Below are positions 1 through 7,296 of a stretch of 10,072 bases of DNA, piece by piece. The first letter of the stretch is position 1; every line of letters begins with the position of its first letter. A program made the position numbers and the translations under genes. The notes beneath the pieces were generated by a model that was not told the DNA's origin, searched no databases, and saw nothing but the letters and a program-made list of their open reading frames with translations. This DNA is from an uncultured Lachnospiraceae bacterium (GTDB lineage: Bacteria > Bacillota_A > Clostridia > Lachnospirales > Lachnospiraceae), in the NCBI GenBank assembly GCA_902773195.1, contig CACYDL010000190.1, forward strand, positions 1 through 10,072. The letters are read 5' to 3'.

Positions 1-1
1 A

Positions 2-118
2 TATGAGGATACGGGCGATCAGGAGTGGACAGGCGAGGATTACGGCGAGAACCCCGACTATGAATATGAGGATACGGGCGATCAGGAATGGACAGGCGAG
101 GATTACGGCGAAAACTAT
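2..118 (+). repeat. 63-bp in-frame tandem repeat, about 1.9 copies
   Basis: The unit starting TATGAGGATACGGGCGATCA at position 2 recurs at position 65, an exact 63-bp period, until just before the stop codon. The copies differ at two third-codon positions (GAG/GAA) within the shared stretch. The left edge of the window cuts the array, so more copies may lie upstream. Confidence 0.85.
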
Positions 119-124
119 AACTGA
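2..124 (+). CDS. C-terminal end of an acidic repeat-tailed protein (5' partial)
   Basis: Only the last 40 codons are in the window; the stop is TGA at 122-124. Read in the frame starting at base 2, the tail is very acidic and aromatic and consists of two copies of a 21-residue unit containing YEDTGDQEWTGEDYGEN, the first followed by PDYE and the second ending in YN. Each repeat is in register with the reading frame (63 bp) and differences between copies are mainly at third positions, which supports this frame. The next frame starts with ATG but gives a basic Arg/Ile-rich translation and is a shadow. Acidic low-complexity tails of this kind occur on cell-envelope proteins of Clostridia, including some penicillin-binding proteins, but the catalytic part is outside the window, so the product cannot be named. 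It is convergent with the minus-strand genes and is followed by a good terminator. Confidence 0.7.
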   Translation, partial: YEDTGDQEWTGEDYGENPDYEYEDTGDQEWTGEDYGENYN

Positions 125-160
125 GCCTGAACAGAAGGCAGCGCCGCACAGCGCCGGACA

Positions 161-244
161 GAACCGGACAGATATGCCATTCACAAAATAACGAATGAAC
201 CGGGCAGATATGCCATTCACGAAGTAACGAACGAACCGGGCAGA
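161..244. repeat. 36-bp intergenic tandem repeat, 2.3 copies
   Basis: Copies start at 161, 197 and 233, each opening with GAACCGG(A/G)CAGA. Copies 1 and 2 match at 32 of 36 positions by my count; all four differences are transitions. Copy 3 keeps only its first 12 bases before the sequence changes. Copy 3 also forms the left arm of the hairpin at 231-285, so the array looks like duplication of a terminator arm. The repeats are contiguous without spacers, so this is not a CRISPR array. No gene is visible in 125-315. Confidence 0.8.
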
Positions 245-285
245 ATCATAACCGAAGAGGTTATGCGTTCTGCCCGGTTCGTTTT
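231..285 (+). terminator. Strong rho-independent terminator hairpin
   Basis: Bases 231-245 (ACGAACCGGGCAGAA) pair perfectly with 268-282. After a one-base and a two-base bulge a second stem follows, CATAACC (247-253) with GGTTATG (259-265), closing a GAAGA loop. The stem runs into TTTT on the plus strand (282-285). It lies about 107 bases after the stop of the acidic-tail gene and would end that transcript. On the minus strand there is no good T tract, although the stem could still act on the oppositely oriented gene ending at 316. Confidence 0.75.
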
Positions 286-315
286 CTCCGTGAAAGACCT
301 CTTTCCGCTCCGTGG

Positions 316-1086
316 TTACCGCGTTCCGTTTACGGTGATCTGCGGCGCCGCGATCGCGATATCGTTTTGCTCGCACATGAGCTTCAGCCCGCGGTTCAGC
401 ATGGCGGAGAGCGTCTGGTAGTGCTGGCCCTTGCAATAGAAGACAAAGGTAAGTTCCATCCCGCATCCGGCGATCTGCTTTACTCCTTTGTAGATCGGAC
501 CTCTGAAGGACTCCCCTATCGCTTCGCACATCTCTTCGTGCATCCGCGGCAGCTCCTGCTCTATAACACTCTCGACACGTTCCAGGGATTCTCTCACGTC
601 GACATTGATCGTTACCGTGGTCAGGTCGTCCGAATTTATCCGGCCGCTGCATTTGTTGTCCTTGTCCCGCAGCGACACGCCTGCTTTCAACAGATACTGC
701 CCGGACGCGTCGTCCCGCGCCGGGGTGCCTGTCATCTCCTCCCGGTTCACCAGAAGAGCGTAGAAGGGATCGCCCGACCTGACAGAAACATGATCATAGG
801 GCGAATCTGTCGCGATGAGTTTTCCCTCGTTCTCTCCAGGGCCAGAGACAGGGCGTCCAGCTTGGCATTCTGCATTTTCAGGAGGGCAACCCGGGAGTTC
901 ACAGCATTATAAACAATGGACGGAACCTGCCGGGCCGTCGTTTCTGCCTGCACGAGGAACTCTCTCTGCGCGTTTTCATATGAGGTGCGTTTTTCTCTCT
1001 GAAAAAACAGCGCGCCGATCACAAGCAGGCTGAGCAGCCAAAAACGCTATGAGGCAGATTCTTTTCGTGTAGAGCCTTTTCTTCAT
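316..1086 (-). pseudogene. Broken gene: membrane anchor plus MscS-like C-terminal domain, two frameshifts
   Basis: The reading frame opens at ATG 1086 with MKKRLYTKRICLIAF, then runs to an early stop. Dropping one base near 1038-1044 (beside a run of five A on the plus strand) joins it to a frame giving LLSLLVIGALFF, a good membrane helix, followed by a helical, coiled-coil-like stretch to about 840. A second shift near 838-845 restores the original frame, giving ENEGKLIATDSPYDHVSVRS and then an open frame to the stop at 316. The last 110 or so residues resemble the end of MscS-family mechanosensitive channels: LRDKDNK and INSDDLTTVTI like the end of the beta domain, GPIYKGV, and the closing NRGLKL...IAIAAPQITVN like the family's IEIPFPQ ending. 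The several-helix pore of MscS is absent, so even repaired this would not be a normal channel. The first half looks more like the N-terminus of a sensor. A chimera of two genes, or sequencing errors in a real gene, are alternatives. Confidence 0.55.
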
Positions 1087-1196
1087 ACCTTCTTCACGTA
1101 TCCCCCTTTCCTCGGAGCCGCCTTCCCGGTCCCCTCAGGCTTTCCGTATCCGAAAATCACATTTCCTGCGCCATGATAATTCTCCGGGATTTCCCC
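1083..1196 (-). pseudogene. 3' remnant of a nitroreductase-family gene
   Basis: In the frame ending at TGA (1085-1083) the translation is GEIPENYHGAGNVIFGYGKP followed by EGTGKAAPRKGGYVKKV. It matches the last residues of the nitroreductase at the right edge of the window: 27 of the final 35 residues are identical and the DNA is about 70% identical over 108 bases. Homology fades around 1196, close to the stop of the upstream surface-protein gene at 1213-1215, and no start codon, FMN-binding region or N-terminal two thirds is present. It is therefore a truncated copy, not a gene. Its TGA overlaps the ATG of the next broken gene by four bases (ATGA). It is too short and too start-poor to appear in an ordinary gene call. 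Confidence 0.8.
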
Positions 1197-1212
1197 TGCT
1201 TCGTATTCCTGA

Positions 1213-1743
1213 TTACCGGAGCATCTTGTACAGGAACGTCACGCACTGCCCTCTCGTACAGGTCCTGGTCACGCCGAAGCTGCCGTCCGCGAAACCCGAC
1301 GTGATGCCCTGCTCGACCGCCCACTGGACCGCCTTGTAGAAGCTGTGCGTCGTCGGCACGTCCGAGAAGGTCTGCGTATTTTTCGCCGGTGCCTTCTTCC
1401 CCGCGTATTTCCACAGGAACGTCGCGATCTGCCCTCTCGTGCAGTTGTCGTTCGGGCCGAATTTTCCGTTTGAATAGCCCGACGTGATGCCCTGCTCAAC
1501 CGCCCACTGGATGGCCTTGTAGAAGCTGTGCGTCGTCGGCACGTCCTTGAAGGTCTGGGTATTCTTCGCCGGGGCGGGATTTCCCGCGATCTTCCAGAGG
1601 AACGTCACCACCTGCCCGCGGGTGATGTCGTCGTTGACGCCGAAGAGGCCGGCCCTCGCTCCCGAGTATCCCGTGGTTATTTTCTTATCCGCCGCCCAGT
1701 AGACCGCCTTATGGAAGCTGTGCGTCATCGGCACATCCTTGAA
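1213..1743 (-). repeat. Three SLH-like coding repeats
   Basis: Units start at residues 935, 999 and 1060 (about DNA 1743, 1551 and 1368), each beginning F(K/S)DVPxTHSF. Units 2 and 3 are close in DNA as well as protein: both carry AAGCTGTGCGTCGTCGGCAC on the plus strand (within 1341-1364 and 1522-1545), which fits recent internal duplication. Unit 1 is more diverged (MTHSFHKAVYWAADKKITTG) and has a longer loop before its NDDITRGQ motif. Confidence 0.85.
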
Positions 1744-4545
1744 GCAGATCCGGAATTCCGCCGTCCTGCTGCCGGCGTAGTTGCCTGTTCCGGTGATCGT
1801 TACAGACGCAAGGCCGACGTTCTTATTGTTCTTATAGGCGACAGTGTAATCCGTCCCCTCTTCCAGCGTCACTGTTCCCAGCTTCACGACAGGCGTCTGC
1901 GTGACCGCGCTCCCGGTATAAGCCGCGGCGCTCAGTCCGGCGACTTCCGCGTCCTCGACGGAAGCAGGCTCTATGACGAACGTCTTTTCAACCGTCCCGC
2001 CATAGGCGCCTGTTCCCTCCACGAGCACCTTCGCCTCACCCGCGTCGGTGTTGTCCTGATAAGAGACAAGATAGTCTGTGTCTTTCTCCAGCGCCGCGCC
2101 CCCGTCTCTCACGGATACGGCCGGCTCGATGCGCTCCCCGCTGTAGGTAAAGGAGGAGCCGTCAAGCTGCACGTCGCACAGGGCGATGTCCTTTACGCTT
2201 CCGGCATCCGTGACATAGGGGATGCTGTGATTCTCCGCATAGGATATCACATATTCCGCGTCCGATGAGCAGTGGATCACCAGGTCTGTGCATCCCGAAA
2301 ACGCGTCATCGCCGATGGAAGTGACCGAATCCGGGATCGTGACGCTCGTAAGGCCGGTGCAGTCACTGAAGGTATTCGCTTCAATCTTCGTCAGGCCGTC
2401 GGGAATCGTGAAGGACGTCAGGCTGCTGCATTCTGAAAACGCAGCCTGTCCCAGATTTCTCAGGCTCTCCGGAAGGGAGACGGCCGTCAGGCCCGTACAG
2501 CCCCAAAACGCTCTTGAGCCGATGTCGGTGAGGCCGTCAGGAATCGTGACGTCGGCAAGACTGCCGCATGAGAAAAACGCGTCGTTTCCGATGGCCTCGA
2601 GCCCTTCCGGAAAAGTGACGCTGCTCAGACCGGAGCAGAATTCAAAAGCGCGGGCTTCAATGCGTTTCACGCCGTTCGGTATCACCACGCTTGTCACGCC
2701 GCTGCCCGAAAAGACACCGCTCCCGATTCCTGTCACGCCGTCCGGAATGACAACCTCGCCGCCGGGGCCGCTGTAGCTTACCAGCACTCCGTCTTCGATG
2801 GTGAAGTAATCGGGGTCCTCCTCTCCGGGGGTATACTTCTCCTCCGCCAGAGCAAGCTCTTCCGGACGGTAGTACGCCAGTGTCTTATCTTCATACCAGT
2901 AGGTCACACGGCTGCCTCCGCAGTCGAATACATACCCGGACTCCTCGTCTCTCTCCGCGGTTCCCGCGAGAAACAGCAGATCATCCGCGCCGATGCTGCC
3001 GGCGTCGCAGTTGGTGACGTCGACCAGATAGTTCTTCTGATCCTCCATCCGGACGATGTTCCACATATGCGGCCCGGCCCCTGTGCCGCCTCCCATCTCT
3101 CCGCTCACCAGCCGGCTGTCGATATCCCTCTTAAAAGAAGAGAGGCTGAAAAGATACTGGAAGGCCTTGGCATAGCCTTCGCAGACGCAGTTCGTGGAGG
3201 GATCCCCGTCAAAGATCCAGACAAGCTGCCACGGATTGAGGGAGTCGGCGTTTCCGGCCGCGGCATCATCATTGTAGGATACCAGGGAACAGATCTCATC
3301 TTTATAGGCCGTGAGCTTTTTGAAATCCGAAAGCGAAGCATGGCTCTCCACGATCTCTTCCGCATGGGCGGCCGCCGTCTGTGCGGTCTGAACCGCGGTG
3401 GGATCCACGGTATAGTCCTCGCCGGCACTGTAACCGGAATCGACCGGGAAGAAGAAGGTACAGGAGCCCGAGACGCGGATCAATGTATCTTCATATCCAT
3501 CCGTGTAACTGGCATAGATCTTCAACCCTTTACACCTGCTTTTGGCGGTTTTTTCAAACCAGTATAGTTCATACGGGCAGTCTGACAGCAGGGCGTTGTT
3601 GATCAGGTCAAAGTCAAAGGCCGTCTTTTCCAGTACCGCCTGCACTGCGTCCTCGTTAAGTTCTCCATCCGTCAGGATTTCCTCGACTCCGAGCTCTTCG
3701 GCTGTCCACTCGGTGGCTTCGAATCCCATCTCTTCCACCGGGATTTCGAACACGGTGGAGGTACGCGTCCCTGCCGCGACCTCCGCGATATACTCCCTCA
3801 GCTTCTGATAGATCACGGCATCCGTGCCGCTCAGATGTGTATTGGAATAGCCGGAGGGTGCCCCCGCAAGATGAAATACTTCCCCGGCGAGGTATCCTTC
3901 AAACAGTTCATCGTTGTCGTCGGCGCCGCCCACGACAACCGCTTCTTCCTCCTGCCGGGCGACCAGGACCGTCTCCAGGCCCTCTTCGCCGCCCTCATAC
4001 ACCGCGTCAGAGTCCGTGCCGTCGGAAAATGCCCCGGGGTCCTCCGCCTCCAGGGCGTCGGCTTCCGCGTCGTCAGCGCTTTCCTCCGCGGCTTCGGCCG
4101 TATCCGGCGTCCCGTCCGCTGATTCTTCCGGCTCTTCCGGTTCGTCCTCCGCGTCATCGGCGGTTTCCTCGGCCGCGGTTTCAAGAAACGCGTCTGATTC
4201 GTCTTCGGAAGCCGCCGCCCCGGCCGGATCGTCCGCCGTGCCGTCGGGCGTCACGACGAGCTCTTCGGTCTCTTCTGCCGTGCTCTCCGCAAACTCCTCC
4301 TCCGTCTCTTCCTCGAAGAAAAACTCCGGTTCTTCGTCCACGGCAAGGAAATCCACGTCCGGCTCCTCCGACGGAGCCGCCGGCTCGTCCTGAATTTCGA
4401 CGCAGTAATCCTCGTCCTCCGGGATTTCTTCGGCAGAAGCGGCCGCTCCGAAGGACGGGGACGTCAGGATCACCGCGGCGGATACCGCCAGGGAAAGGAT
4501 GGATCTTACCTTTCCGGGCCAACTCCCGGTATTCCGTTTTTTCAT
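1213..4545 (-). CDS. Secreted transglutaminase-like / BspA-type LRR / SLH-like surface protein
   Basis: This encodes 1110 residues. A signal peptide is clear: KKR start, hydrophobic core ILSLAVSAAVILTSPSFG, and Ala-rich cleavage region near residue 38. Residues 41-196 are a strongly acidic linker with no Lys, Arg or His. Residues 400-560 resemble a transglutaminase/protease-like core: CVCEGYAKAF (Cys455), PHMWNIV (His493) and YLVDVTN (Asp509) fit a Cys-His-Asp triad. Residues 599-758 are seven 22-23-residue BspA/LRR_5-type repeats (IPDGLTxIGxxAFxxCxxL). Residues 788-933 hold two Ig-like repeats with EGTDYTVAY/GTGNYAG motifs. Residues 935-1110 are three SLH-like repeats (FKDVP...WAVEQGITSG...CTRGQ.ATFLW). 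It probably sits on or outside the cell wall; whether these SLH variants bind wall polymer is uncertain. The start at 4545 is chosen over an upstream in-frame start because it has AAGGAG seven bases before it, begins the signal peptide, and avoids overlapping the mannosidase. It follows the mannosidase stop by 46 bp, suggesting cotranscription. Confidence 0.85.
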   Translation of the reverse strand: MKKRNTGSWPGKVRSILSLAVSAAVILTSPSFGAAASAEEIPEDEDYCVEIQDEPAAPSEEPDVDFLAVDEEPEFFFEEETEEEFAESTAEETEELVVTPDGTADDPAGAAASEDESDAFLETAAEETADDAEDEPEEPEESADGTPDTAEAAEESADDAEADALEAEDPGAFSDGTDSDAVYEGGEEGLETVLVARQEEEAVVVGGADDNDELFEGYLAGEVFHLAGAPSGYSNTHLSGTDAVIYQKLREYIAEVAAGTRTSTVFEIPVEEMGFEATEWTAEELGVEEILTDGELNEDAVQAVLEKTAFDFDLINNALLSDCPYELYWFEKTAKSRCKGLKIYASYTDGYEDTLIRVSGSCTFFFPVDSGYSAGEDYTVDPTAVQTAQTAAAHAEEIVESHASLSDFKKLTAYKDEICSLVSYNDDAAAGNADSLNPWQLVWIFDGDPSTNCVCEGYAKAFQYLFSLSSFKRDIDSRLVSGEMGGGTGAGPHMWNIVRMEDQKNYLVDVTNCDAGSIGADDLLFLAGTAERDEESGYVFDCGGSRVTYWYEDKTLAYYRPEELALAEEKYTPGEEDPDYFTIEDGVLVSYSGPGGEVVIPDGVTGIGSGVFSGSGVTSVVIPNGVKRIEARAFEFCSGLSSVTFPEGLEAIGNDAFFSCGSLADVTIPDGLTDIGSRAFWGCTGLTAVSLPESLRNLGQAAFSECSSLTSFTIPDGLTKIEANTFSDCTGLTSVTIPDSVTSIGDDAFSGCTDLVIHCSSDAEYVISYAENHSIPYVTDAGSVKDIALCDVQLDGSSFTYSGERIEPAVSVRDGGAALEKDTDYLVSYQDNTDAGEAKVLVEGTGAYGGTVEKTFVIEPASVEDAEVAGLSAAAYTGSAVTQTPVVKLGTVTLEEGTDYTVAYKNNKNVGLASVTITGTGNYAGSRTAEFRICFKDVPMTHSFHKAVYWAADKKITTGYSGARAGLFGVNDDITRGQVVTFLWKIAGNPAPAKNTQTFKDVPTTHSFYKAIQWAVEQGITSGYSNGKFGPNDNCTRGQIATFLWKYAGKKAPAKNTQTFSDVPTTHSFYKAVQWAVEQGITSGFADGSFGVTRTCTRGQCVTFLYKMLR
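2272..2751 (-). repeat. Seven BspA-type leucine-rich repeats
   Basis: Residues 599-758 of the surface protein fall into seven units of 22-23 residues with the pattern (V/T)IPDGLTxIGxxAFxxCxxLxxV. The array ends in a cap-like stretch with YVISYAENHSIPYV, common after LRR_5 arrays. The first unit is a residue shorter (GSGVFSGSGVTSV). In this family such repeats form a curved solenoid used for protein or host-surface binding; the ligand cannot be told from sequence. Confidence 0.85.
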
Positions 4546-4552
4546 CTTCTGA

Positions 4553-4558
4553 CTCCTT
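4553..4558 (-). promoter_or_regulatory. Ribosome binding site that fixes the surface-protein start
   Basis: On the minus strand AAGGAG is followed by seven bases and then ATG at 4545. This decides the start: the upstream in-frame start near 4680 would lie deep inside the mannosidase gene and would place 45 polar residues before the signal peptide. Confidence 0.75.
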
Positions 4559-4591
4559 GAAAACTCGTTTTGATGATTACCGTGCCGCCGC

Positions 4592-7207
4592 TTACCGGAT
4601 ATCGTAGACGCTGCGGACGGTGAGGCCGTCCGTGCTCCCGCGGAGCACCCGGAGCGTCCTGCTCCCCGGCTCCATATCAAAATAGTTGTCCTCCGGGAGC
4701 AGGCTGCCGTCCCCGGACAGAATCTCCACGGACCGCGCGTACGCGTCCGCCGTGACGGTGACCGTTTCGCCGGAGGCGTCGGCCCTTACCCGAAGCTGCG
4801 GGTCCGCAAAAGCGTAATGCTTCGGCGCGGCGAACAGGACGCTTCCGGAAGAGCCCGCCTTCTCCAGGCGGAAAGAGAGGTGATGCCTCACCGGGTCGAT
4901 GTCCGCGAGACCGATCTCCGGGAAAGCCTGCGCCGAAAAGGGCTCCGTGCGCGCCTCGAAGCGCCCTTCCCTCTCGATTTTGCCGTCCGGCGTCCGAAGC
5001 TCCCAGATCACCGTGTCCTCCACCGTCTCGAAGGTCTCGTTGGAGACACAGAGTCTCGCGGAAAATCCGACCTTCTCCGGCTCGCTGATGCAGGTCCTGC
5101 CCAGCGAGGGCAGACTCTTCTCCTCACAGCTCAAGAGCACCGGCGCGAAGAAGCGCTTCGCGCTGTAGTGCAGCGCCTTCCACCGTCCGTAATAGTCCAC
5201 GGACGACCAGGACGCCACGGGCCAGATATCGTTCAGCTGCCAGTAGATCGCGCCCATGCAGCGCATGTCGGTGCGGTTTCTCCGCAGGTGCTCCACGCCG
5301 TAACGGATGGCGTCCGCCTGCAGGAGCTGCGACGCGTAGACCAGCAGGGAGAGATTGCCCGGATACAAATAATTCTGCGACAGGTACGTCAGGATCTTCC
5401 CGTTCGCCCCGCTGTTTCTCTGATGCATCTCCATGACGCGCGAGAAGATATTGCGGTCCTCCGGGCGCGTGAAGGAGCGGATCGTCTCCATCGCCGGAAA
5501 GGACTGGAACCCGAACTCCGACAGGTACCGGAAGCAGTAGTCCCGGTATCCGGTAAAGGACACGCCGCCGTGCCACACGTCCCAGTAATGCACGTCGCCC
5601 CTGTCCGGGTCGCGGGGCTCGTCAAACTTCCCGCCCGACGAGGGGGAAGACGGCCAGTAAAACCGCTCCGGGTCCTCCTCCCGCAGGATGGCGGGGATGA
5701 TATACTCGTTCTGAATCAGATAGTCGGCGGCCGTCTCGTCCGTGCCGTCGAAGGCCCTCTCAAGGGCGAACTGCTCCATCTCGTTGTTGCCGCACCACAG
5801 AAGAAGGCTCGCGTGATGACGGAGCCGCCGCACGTTCTGCCGGATCTCCTCCGTGATACTCTTCACAAAGGAATCCGTCAGACGGTAATTGGCGCAGGCG
5901 AACATCAGGTCCTCCCACACGACGAGGCCCATCTCGTCGCACAGGTCGAAGAAATCGTCGTCCGGGTAGAAACCGCCGCCCCATACGCGGATGGCGTTGA
6001 AATGCGCGTCGCGGCAGTCCTCCAGCAGGGCCTTCGTCCGTTCCCTGCTTCTCCTTGAGAGAATGTTGTCCTCGGGAATATAATCTGCGCCCATGGAGAA
6101 AAACGGCTGCCCGTTGACCGTGGCGGCGAAGGTCTCGCCCCACCGGTCCTTCCTGCGGAGCACCGTGGCGCTCCGAAGCCCGATGCGCAGTATCCTCGCA
6201 TCCTCCTCCCGTCCGAAGGCGTTCTCACGCGGGTCCTCCTCCCGTCCGAAGGCACTCTCACGCGCATTCTCCTCCCGTCCGGCTTTTCCGCGCGGGTCCT
6301 GTCCCGGTCCGGCGGCCTTTTCAGGCCGGTCTTCTTCGCCGGGCGGGGCCGCCGGGGAAAAGACGGCGGCGCGAAGCGTATAGAGCGGCTGTCCGCCCAG
6401 TCCGTTCGGCCACCAGAGGGCGGGAGACGGTACGGCGAAGCGCTCGCCGGGCCGAAGAGACCAGGTCTGCCCGTCCGGCGACGTCAGCGCAAGACGTGTC
6501 TCCCCCGGAGTGCCTTCCGTGATCACTTCCACCGTCAGATACGCCTCGGCGCGGCCCTCGCGGGCCGCTCTTCCGCCGTCCGGATCCTCGCAGACCGGTA
6601 CGCCCTCCTCCGTCAGGATTTCCTGCTTCACGCGGACGTCGAGAATGCGCGCGTCATTCCAGCCGAGCAGCCCCACGTCCTTCCAGATTCCCTGGTCCGG
6701 GAGGCGGGGCCCCCAGTCCCAGCCGAACATGCAGTGCGCCTTCCGGAGGTGCGGGAAGCCGCGCATCGCCTCGACGGATCCGCCGAGATGATGCTTCCGA
6801 TCCTCCTCCCGGATAAAGCGCAGGGGAGAACGAGTCGTCACCGTCAGACGGTTGTCCTTTTCCTTTAGAAGGCCGCGGACCGGATATTCCCACGCGACGT
6901 GCATATTGTCGGTGCTGCCGAGCCGCACGCCGTTCAGGAACACGTCCGAGAGCGTGTCGATCCCGTCAAACCGCAGCACCTGATGGGCGCATCCCGCGAT
7001 ATTTTCCGGCAGATCGAACGTCCTTCCGAAGGTGTAATCCTCTTCCATGAGCGGAAGCGCCTTCAGCTCATTGTCCCGGTAGTAAGGGTCCTCCATCCCG
7101 CCCGCGTCGAGGAGAAAGGAGTACACGGATCCGGGGATCTGTCCCTTCACAGGAGTCCGGTCTTTGCCGGTCAGCTCCCACGTCCCGTTCAAGCTCTGAT
7201 ATTCCAT
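4592..7207 (-). CDS. Beta-mannosidase, glycoside hydrolase family 2
   Basis: This 871-residue protein removes beta-linked mannose from the non-reducing end of short manno-oligosaccharides. It has no signal peptide, so it should act in the cytoplasm on imported sugars. It has GH2 architecture: an N-terminal sugar-binding jelly roll (about 1-190) with the beta-mannosidase signature [18 protein letters not shown] (161-178), an Ig-like domain (about 190-345), a TIM barrel (about 345-685) and C-terminal beta domains. The predicted acid/base is Glu476 in [10 protein letters not shown] and the nucleophile Glu564 in [10 protein letters not shown]; both are present with their usual surroundings. It is slightly longer than typical family members because of a repetitive insert at about 285-338. 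ATG 7207 has AGGAG eight bases upstream. It starts 89 bp after the hydrogenase-like gene. No transporter or other mannan gene is in the window, so the natural substrate is open. Confidence 0.92.
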   Translation of the reverse strand: MEYQSLNGTWELTGKDRTPVKGQIPGSVYSFLLDAGGMEDPYYRDNELKALPLMEEDYTFGRTFDLPENIAGCAHQVLRFDGIDTLSDVFLNGVRLGSTDNMHVAWEYPVRGLLKEKDNRLTVTTRSPLRFIREEDRKHHLGGSVEAMRGFPHLRKAHCMFGWDWGPRLPDQGIWKDVGLLGWNDARILDVRVKQEILTEEGVPVCEDPDGGRAAREGRAEAYLTVEVITEGTPGETRLALTSPDGQTWSLRPGERFAVPSPALWWPNGLGGQPLYTLRAAVFSPAAPPGEEDRPEKAAGPGQDPRGKAGREENARESAFGREEDPRENAFGREEDARILRIGLRSATVLRRKDRWGETFAATVNGQPFFSMGADYIPEDNILSRRSRERTKALLEDCRDAHFNAIRVWGGGFYPDDDFFDLCDEMGLVVWEDLMFACANYRLTDSFVKSITEEIRQNVRRLRHHASLLLWCGNNEMEQFALERAFDGTDETAADYLIQNEYIIPAILREEDPERFYWPSSPSSGGKFDEPRDPDRGDVHYWDVWHGGVSFTGYRDYCFRYLSEFGFQSFPAMETIRSFTRPEDRNIFSRVMEMHQRNSGANGKILTYLSQNYLYPGNLSLLVYASQLLQADAIRYGVEHLRRNRTDMRCMGAIYWQLNDIWPVASWSSVDYYGRWKALHYSAKRFFAPVLLSCEEKSLPSLGRTCISEPEKVGFSARLCVSNETFETVEDTVIWELRTPDGKIEREGRFEARTEPFSAQAFPEIGLADIDPVRHHLSFRLEKAGSSGSVLFAAPKHYAFADPQLRVRADASGETVTVTADAYARSVEILSGDGSLLPEDNYFDMEPGSRTLRVLRGSTDGLTVRSVYDIR
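6194..6280 (-). repeat. 33-bp tandem repeat inside the beta-mannosidase
   Basis: Residues 310-338 read as [29 protein letters not shown]: an 11-residue unit repeated about 2.6 times. On the plus strand the unit carries TCCTCCTCCCGTCCGAAGGC. The period is a multiple of three, so copy-number change would keep the frame. The stretch before it (residues 286-309, rich in P, G, E, D, K) looks like a more decayed version. It sits in the second, Ig-like domain, away from the catalytic barrel, and is probably a flexible surface loop. Confidence 0.85.
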
Positions 7208-7296
7208 AGGTTCTGTCTCCTGATCCGCTGTCTGTCAAAAGGGGACCGCGCCGCCCGGGCCGCTGAACATATGTACAAAAACATCCATGACCGTGT

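Noticed and set aside
3..191. 62-codon plus-strand frame with ATG at the left edge
   Set aside because: It is the shadow of the repeat tail read one base earlier; it gives a basic, Arg-rich repeat and runs through the intergenic repeats.
161..244. CRISPR-like short direct repeats
   Set aside because: The 36-bp units are contiguous with no spacers, only 2.3 copies exist, and there are no cas genes.
3914..4393. Ser-rich plus-strand open frame
   Set aside because: It is the mirror of the Asp/Glu/Ala-rich linker of the surface protein and has no coding features of its own.
4546..4680. Upstream in-frame start of the surface protein
   Set aside because: It would overlap the mannosidase by 89 bases and put a 45-residue polar extension before the signal peptide; ATG 4545 has an AAGGAG site.
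4817..6058. 413-codon plus-strand open frame
   Set aside because: It lies entirely opposite the beta-mannosidase, whose catalytic motifs fix the coding strand; the translation is Arg/Val/His-rich, typical of antisense frames in GC-rich DNA.
7233..7238. Minus-strand TTGACA before the beta-mannosidase
   Set aside because: The start codon is only 25 bases downstream and no -10 element fits between them; the ribosome binding site already occupies that space.
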